From assembly GCA_009886305.1 (NCBI GenBank), contig QXZO01000115.1, forward strand, positions 24,936 to 35,785: a DNA stretch of 10,850 bases, written 5' to 3'. A program made the position numbers and the translations under genes. The notes beneath the pieces are model-generated. The model made no database searches. It saw nothing but the letters and a program-made list of their open reading frames with translations, and had not been told where the DNA came from. Positions 6,994 to 10,850 of this stretch are shown piece after piece. This DNA comes from Betaproteobacteria bacterium (GTDB taxonomy: Bacteria > Pseudomonadota > Gammaproteobacteria > Burkholderiales > Eutrophovitaceae). Numbering within the stretch: position 1 is the first letter of the stretch; each line of letters begins with the position of its first letter.

Positions 6994-7028
6994 ATGGCGA
7001 TGTTTATGACGATTAGAATCAATTTTTT
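6975..7028 (+). terminator. Terminator-like hairpin in the leuA leader
   Basis: ATTGATTC (6975-6982) and GAATCAAT (7016-7023) form a perfect 8-bp stem. Nested inside are GTC (6984-6986) with GAC (7008-7010), and ATAAA (6990-6994) with TTTAT (7003-7007), closing on a small loop. The T-run 7023-7028 follows at once. The architecture is that of a rho-independent terminator about 65 bp ahead of leuA, and it cannot serve the distant pssA stop as well as it could serve as an attenuator. The stem is AU-rich and probably weak. Confidence 0.35.
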
Positions 7029-7093
7029 GTTTGCTAATGGTGTAATAGATTGGTCTAAGTTGGATAAGTAAACTTGATAAATTGGGTGTCTAT

Positions 7094-8632
7094 ATGAGTG
7101 ACCGTTTGATAATTTTTGATACAACCATGCGGGATGGAGAGCAAAGTCCTGGTGCCTCGATGACTCGTGAGGAAAAGCTGCGTATTGGGAAGCAACTTGA
7201 AAGAATGCGGGTTGATGTAATTGAGGCTGGTTTTCCTGCGGCGAGTAATGGTGACTTTGAATCTGTTAGAGCGGTGGCGCAAGCGATTAAGGACAGTACG
7301 GTTTGCGGTTTAGCGAGAGCTTCGGAAAATGATATCCGACGCGCGGCTGAGTCAGTCAAACCAGCTAACAGTGCACGAATACATACATTTATCGCAACTT
7401 CTCCTATTCATATGGAGAGGAAATTACGAATGAGTGGTGATCAAGTTTTAGAGCAAGCAGTTAAATCAGTGAAGCTCGCTCGTTCGCTATGTGAAGACGT
7501 AGAGTTCTCTCCCGAGGATGCTGGTCGGTCTGAGCTAGACTATTTATGCAGAATTGTCGAGGCTGTGATTAAGGCGGGCGCCAGGACAATTAATATTCCA
7601 GATACGGTTGGCTATACCATGCCAGAACAGTTCGCGGAGTTAATGCAAAATCTTATGACTCGCATACCTAATGCGGATAAAGCTGTATGGTCCGTTCATT
7701 GTCATAATGATTTAGGGGTTGCTGTAGCGAATTCATTAGCGGCCATCGCGTCAGGTGTGCGACAAATTGAATGCACTGTGAATGGCCTCGGAGAGCGAGC
7801 AGGTAATGCGTCTTTGGAAGAAATAGTCATGGCAGTTCGGACTCGCCAAGATTTTTTCCAATGCGATACGAGAATTGATGCAACTCAAATTGTCCCTGCA
7901 TCAAAATTAGTGTCTGCAGTGACTGGTTTCCCTGTCCAACCTAATAAAGCTATTGTTGGCGCCAATGCTTTTGCTCACGAATCTGGTATCCATCAAGATG
8001 GGGTATTAAAGCATCGGGAAACTTATGAAATCATGAAGGCCGAGGACGTGGGCTGGTCTACAAACAAGTTGGTCCTTGGTAAGCATTCGGGCCGAAATGC
8101 ATTTAAGCAAAGATTAATCGAGTTAGGTATTGAGATTAGTGGTGAAGAAGTAATGAACGCTACGTTTGCTCGATTCAAAGAGTTAGCGGATAAAAAGCAC
8201 GAGATTTTTGATGAAGATCTCATTATGTTGATTTCGTCCGATGAGGCGATTAGCCAAGACGATGAGCGTTTCAAGTTACTATCCTTAAAAGCGCATTTTG
8301 AAACCGGTGAGGCACCAAGAGCTACTGTATTTTTATCAGAGGATAACGAAGAGAAGAGCGCAGATGCCTCAGGTAGCGGACAAGTGGACGCTACCTTCAA
8401 AGCCATTGAATCTATAGTTTCTAGCGGGGCAGATCTTCAACTTTATTCTGTAAATGCAGTTACCAGCGGAACAGATTCCCAAGGTGAGGTTAGTGTTAGG
8501 TTAGCAAAAAGCGGTAAGATTGTTAATGGCCACGGGGCTGACACAGACATTGTCGTGGCTTCCGCCAAAGCTTACTTGAATGCTGTCAACAAGCTACAGT
8601 CGGGCCTAGAAAAAGTTAATCCACAAGTTTAA
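7094..8632 (+). CDS. leuA: 2-isopropylmalate synthase
   Basis: Condenses acetyl-CoA with 2-oxoisovalerate, the committed and leucine-inhibited step of leucine synthesis, in the cytoplasm. At 512 residues it is full length. The N-terminal TIM barrel has FDTTMRDGEQ (8-17) with metal ligand Asp14, HCHND (202-206) with metal ligands His202 and His204, GLGERAGN (231-238) and HESGIHQDG (295-303). About residues 390-512 form the LeuA regulatory domain that binds leucine, joined by an acidic, Ser/Gly-rich linker near 415-430. ATG 7094 gives MSDRLIIFDTT, the usual N-terminus; TTG 7082 would add four unneeded residues. The Shine-Dalgarno is weak (GGGTG, 7084-7088). It follows pssA after a 226-bp spacer that may hold an attenuator. 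Its substrate comes from the ilvIHC pathway encoded upstream. Confidence 0.97.
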   Translation: MSDRLIIFDTTMRDGEQSPGASMTREEKLRIGKQLERMRVDVIEAGFPAASNGDFESVRAVAQAIKDSTVCGLARASENDIRRAAESVKPANSARIHTFIATSPIHMERKLRMSGDQVLEQAVKSVKLARSLCEDVEFSPEDAGRSELDYLCRIVEAVIKAGARTINIPDTVGYTMPEQFAELMQNLMTRIPNADKAVWSVHCHNDLGVAVANSLAAIASGVRQIECTVNGLGERAGNASLEEIVMAVRTRQDFFQCDTRIDATQIVPASKLVSAVTGFPVQPNKAIVGANAFAHESGIHQDGVLKHRETYEIMKAEDVGWSTNKLVLGKHSGRNAFKQRLIELGIEISGEEVMNATFARFKELADKKHEIFDEDLIMLISSDEAISQDDERFKLLSLKAHFETGEAPRATVFLSEDNEEKSADASGSGQVDATFKAIESIVSSGADLQLYSVNAVTSGTDSQGEVSVRLAKSGKIVNGHGADTDIVVASAKAYLNAVNKLQSGLEKVNPQV

Positions 8633-8715
8633 ATATGCTTCAGGCTCTCTTGTCCGGAAAGACGTCGTTCTTTAAGGGTCGTCGTTTGAGCCAGATTGAC
8701 GGTGACGCATTAAAG

Positions 8716-10149
8716 ATGCTTACGCTCAAGCTACACTTATGCATTAGTTCCATTCGATATCTTGCTTTTGGGATTATTTTCGTCGGTCTCTGTGGATGCG
8801 CGCAGTTTAAAAGTTATGTATCGGACCCACCTGATTCAGACCAAATAACCCAAGAGTTTGACAGCAGGGACGTAACTCGTGAAAGCCTAACTGCGTTTGT
8901 ATCGAAGGCGGGCTATGACCGACCATGGCCACCTGCGAAGTGGGGGCTTGAAGAACTCATGTATACCGCACTCTATTTCAGTCCAAGATTAGAGGTTGCT
9001 CGAAAAAATCAGGAGTTATTCGAGGTGTCCGCTAAATTGTCCGAGTTGAAAATACAGAAAACGATTCAAGTCGCGACTGAGTACCATACGAAAGAAGTGA
9101 ATGGAGAGGAGCCTTGGGGGTTAGGTTTTGCTGTTGGCCTCCCTTTTTTCTCGGAAAAAAAACAGAAAGTACTTTCTGAAAAATCACTACTGTACGTAGA
9201 TGATGCCACCTTAAACCTAACCCAGGAAATATGGCTGCTCCATGCGGCTCTTCGGAATAATTTATTTAGATGGAATGCGAACGTATCTAAGCAGGCACTC
9301 AACACTCAGAAAATTAAGTTAGCGCAAGAGTTGGTAGATCTTGTTAAGACTAGGTTGTCTTATGGATTTGCAAGCCGTGAGCAATTGAACAAAAGACAAT
9401 ATGACCTAGGTATATTTCGTAAGCATGAGTTGACTCTTGATATGGAGAGGTTAGAGATCTTATCCATAATGGCCAGATTAATTGGTATACCAGCGATTGA
9501 TCTAGAGCAGTTTGAAATGAAAAGCCTTACTTTAGATGCCGCTTTAGATATCGGGGGTGCGGAGATTTATCGGAGCGCAGCGCTACTTAACAGAGTTGAT
9601 TTGCAGGAATCACTAGTTGATTTTGGACTTGCAGATGTTGAATTGAAGTTAGCTCTAATAAAGCAGTATCCAGAAATTTCAATCTCTCCGGGATACTTTT
9701 GGGATCAAGGTGACAAAATATGGAATTTTGCTCTAGGTTTAACGTTGCCAAGACAGTCCGAAGCCTTAGTATTGAGAGCTGAAAATTTACGGAACTTAAA
9801 ACGCCTTCAAGTTAAAGAAAGACAAATTAATATCCTGTCGCAGGTTGAAGGACGTCATGCAATCGCTCAATCTGCTCGGTTAGGTTTAATACAGAGCCGC
9901 CTGAACCTGCATCGAGCGAGTGACATTTTTTTGGGAGTAGAAGAGAAATTTGGCGTCGGCAACATCAGCCGAGTGGATCTATATGATGAGCGACTATCGT
10001 ATATTGATTTAGCAGAGGAGTTTATTGATCAAACGTCCGACTTTTTCACCGCTCTCGCTGCGCTCGAAGATTCATGTCAAACTCCTTTAGTATTTCAATA
10101 TAAGATTTTAGCTAGCATGAACCATCAGTTGAAAGATCCAGTTGAATAA
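8716..10149 (+). CDS. TolC-family outer-membrane efflux lipoprotein
   Basis: The outer-membrane channel of a probable tripartite efflux pump. From ATG 8716 the product is 477 residues, with a signal peptide of positive and hydrophobic character ending in GLCGC, a lipobox that makes Cys28 the lipidated residue. The mature part shows the duplicated TolC pattern: WGLEELMYTALYFSPRLEVA opens the first helical repeat, followed by a strand and PFFSEKKQ turn, with long charged helices. The second repeat runs from about residue 265 and includes SPGYFWDQGDKIW and LGLTLP strands. The frame is open to ATG 8635, three bases after leuA, which would add 27 residues (504 total) and bury the signal peptide; I prefer 8716, with GGTGA (8701-8705) as a distant Shine-Dalgarno. 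Sequence divergence from well-known TolC, CusC or NodT types leaves the substrate unknown. The next gene overlaps its stop codon and encodes the adaptor. Confidence 0.82.
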   Translation: MLTLKLHLCISSIRYLAFGIIFVGLCGCAQFKSYVSDPPDSDQITQEFDSRDVTRESLTAFVSKAGYDRPWPPAKWGLEELMYTALYFSPRLEVARKNQELFEVSAKLSELKIQKTIQVATEYHTKEVNGEEPWGLGFAVGLPFFSEKKQKVLSEKSLLYVDDATLNLTQEIWLLHAALRNNLFRWNANVSKQALNTQKIKLAQELVDLVKTRLSYGFASREQLNKRQYDLGIFRKHELTLDMERLEILSIMARLIGIPAIDLEQFEMKSLTLDAALDIGGAEIYRSAALLNRVDLQESLVDFGLADVELKLALIKQYPEISISPGYFWDQGDKIWNFALGLTLPRQSEALVLRAENLRNLKRLQVKERQINILSQVEGRHAIAQSARLGLIQSRLNLHRASDIFLGVEEKFGVGNISRVDLYDERLSYIDLAEEFIDQTSDFFTALAALEDSCQTPLVFQYKILASMNHQLKDPVE

Positions 10150-10850
10150 GCGGCACTATAACTTGGTTATTGGTGGGCTTACCGTTTTGGTGGGCTTGCT
10201 CTTGCTACTCTTAGTCACTTTGAATCGGGATGATTTTTTATTCAGTGAATCTGACTATGAGGAAGAGATAGAGACTCGGGACTCTTTGACCTATGAGAAT
10301 GGCCTTTCAATGGTTCACTTAGAGGCTAGAGATCAGAGCATGGCCGGAATTGAACTTGTGTCACTGAACGCAACGTATCATCAATCAGATTACCAGGTGT
10401 TCGGAGAAGTCCTTGATGTTGCTGGTCTTGTGGATATTCGAGCTCAGCTAATTGCGCTGGTGAACTCAGATCGGACTAAAGCGGTTGAGGAGGGGCATCT
10501 TGCTGAAGCATATAAGCATGCCAATTTACTGTATGAGGATCGGCAAAGTATTTCCCGGCGTGAGTTGCTGGATATCGAATATCAGCTGAATGCCGTTCGA
10601 ACCCATAGAGTGAATTTAAAGCGAGATTTGTCGTCCCTGAGACAAACTGCTATTGCAAAGTGGGGAAGTAAGATTAGTGAGTGGCTATTGAATGAGGATT
10701 CCGAGAATTTCAAAAAGCTAGCCAATCAACGGTTGAGCCTCGTGCGCTTATTCATGAGGGAAGTTTCACTATATCAATTGGATATTAGTACCGTCGAAGT
10801 AGCGCCAGTGGCGTTGCCGAATAAAAAAATTACTGCACGCTATATCGGTG
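10142..10850 (+). CDS. Periplasmic efflux adaptor (membrane fusion protein, HlyD/RND type), N-terminal part
   Basis: An open frame of 236 codons runs to the right edge without a stop. The likely start is TTG 10142, overlapping the end of the outer-membrane gene by 8 bp; an in-frame TGA at 10130 rules out an earlier start, and the first in-frame ATG (about 10309) would lose the membrane anchor. GAAAG (10131-10135) is a weak Shine-Dalgarno. The product begins with a short positive segment (NKRH) and one hydrophobic helix (about 8-27), fitting a signal anchor, then an acidic stretch (35-46). VFGEVLDVAGLVDIRAQL (87-104) resembles the barrel-to-hairpin junction of RND adaptors, and about 100-170 is a charged helical hairpin. 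The adaptor would bridge the TolC-like protein and an inner-membrane pump expected downstream. No Cys lipobox is seen, so it is anchored by the helix or cleaved. Substrate is unknown. Confidence 0.75.
   Translation, partial: MNKRHYNLVIGGLTVLVGLLLLLLVTLNRDDFLFSESDYEEEIETRDSLTYENGLSMVHLEARDQSMAGIELVSLNATYHQSDYQVFGEVLDVAGLVDIRAQLIALVNSDRTKAVEEGHLAEAYKHANLLYEDRQSISRRELLDIEYQLNAVRTHRVNLKRDLSSLRQTAIAKWGSKISEWLLNEDSENFKKLANQRLSLVRLFMREVSLYQLDISTVEVAPVALPNKKITARYIG

Noticed and set aside
8023..8406. Minus-strand open frame of 127 codons inside leuA
   Set aside because: It is antisense to the conserved LeuA coding region, Ser/Ala-rich, with no motif or ribosome-binding site of note.
8687..8714. TTGAGC-17 bp-ATTAAA as a promoter for the efflux genes
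   Set aside because: Spacing is good, but transcription would start downstream of the preferred ATG 8716, so it cannot drive that gene; the hexamers are also poor.
1..10850. Search by eye for CRISPR arrays, insertion sequences, tRNA/rRNA genes, attachment sites or phage genes
   Set aside because: No regularly spaced repeats, transposase frames, terminal inverted repeats or tRNA-like cloverleaf were recognised; almost all of the window is covered by conserved metabolic or efflux genes.

Overview
The window looks like chromosomal DNA from a Betaproteobacterium (Burkholderiales-like), with AT-rich codon use for that group. The evidence is the protein flavour of LeuA, PssA, the short phosphatidylserine decarboxylase and the acetolactate synthase large subunit, plus the gene order ilvI-ilvH-ilvC-psd-pssA-leuA, which from general knowledge is typical of that class. 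The assignment is by recall, not by database search.

Layout. On the minus strand at the left edge lie a truncated short-chain dehydrogenase (1-126) and rsmE, a 16S rRNA methyltransferase (188-961). A 148-bp divergent spacer separates rsmE from a plus-strand inositol-monophosphatase-family gene (1110-1919). From 2026 everything is on the plus strand: ilvI and ilvH (the two acetolactate synthase subunits), ilvC (ketol-acid reductoisomerase), psd and pssA (the two steps of phosphatidylethanolamine synthesis, in reverse pathway order), a 226-bp spacer, and leuA (2-isopropylmalate synthase). Two or three bases after leuA an efflux cluster begins: a TolC-family outer-membrane lipoprotein, then a membrane-anchored periplasmic adaptor that runs off the right edge.

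How the genes work together. IlvI/IlvH make acetolactate or acetohydroxybutyrate and IlvC converts it on the valine/isoleucine route. LeuA draws 2-oxoisovalerate from that route into leucine synthesis. PssA makes phosphatidylserine and Psd decarboxylates it to phosphatidylethanolamine. The outer-membrane protein and adaptor should be two parts of a three-part efflux pump whose inner-membrane part would lie beyond the window.

Regulation. A good sigma70-like promoter (1954-1982) precedes ilvI. The psd-pssA gap is 9 bp and the efflux genes overlap, so these are probably co-transcribed. The most interesting non-coding stretch is 6868-7093 ahead of leuA. It has a 16-codon ORF in which half the residues are Leu/Val/Ile, and an inverted repeat overlapping its 3' end that runs straight into a T6 tract. 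This resembles a minimal branched-chain amino acid attenuator, but it lacks a visible Shine-Dalgarno sequence and its stem is AU-rich, so it is a hypothesis. I saw no IS element, CRISPR array, tRNA or rRNA gene. The window is mainly core metabolism rather than an obvious new system.
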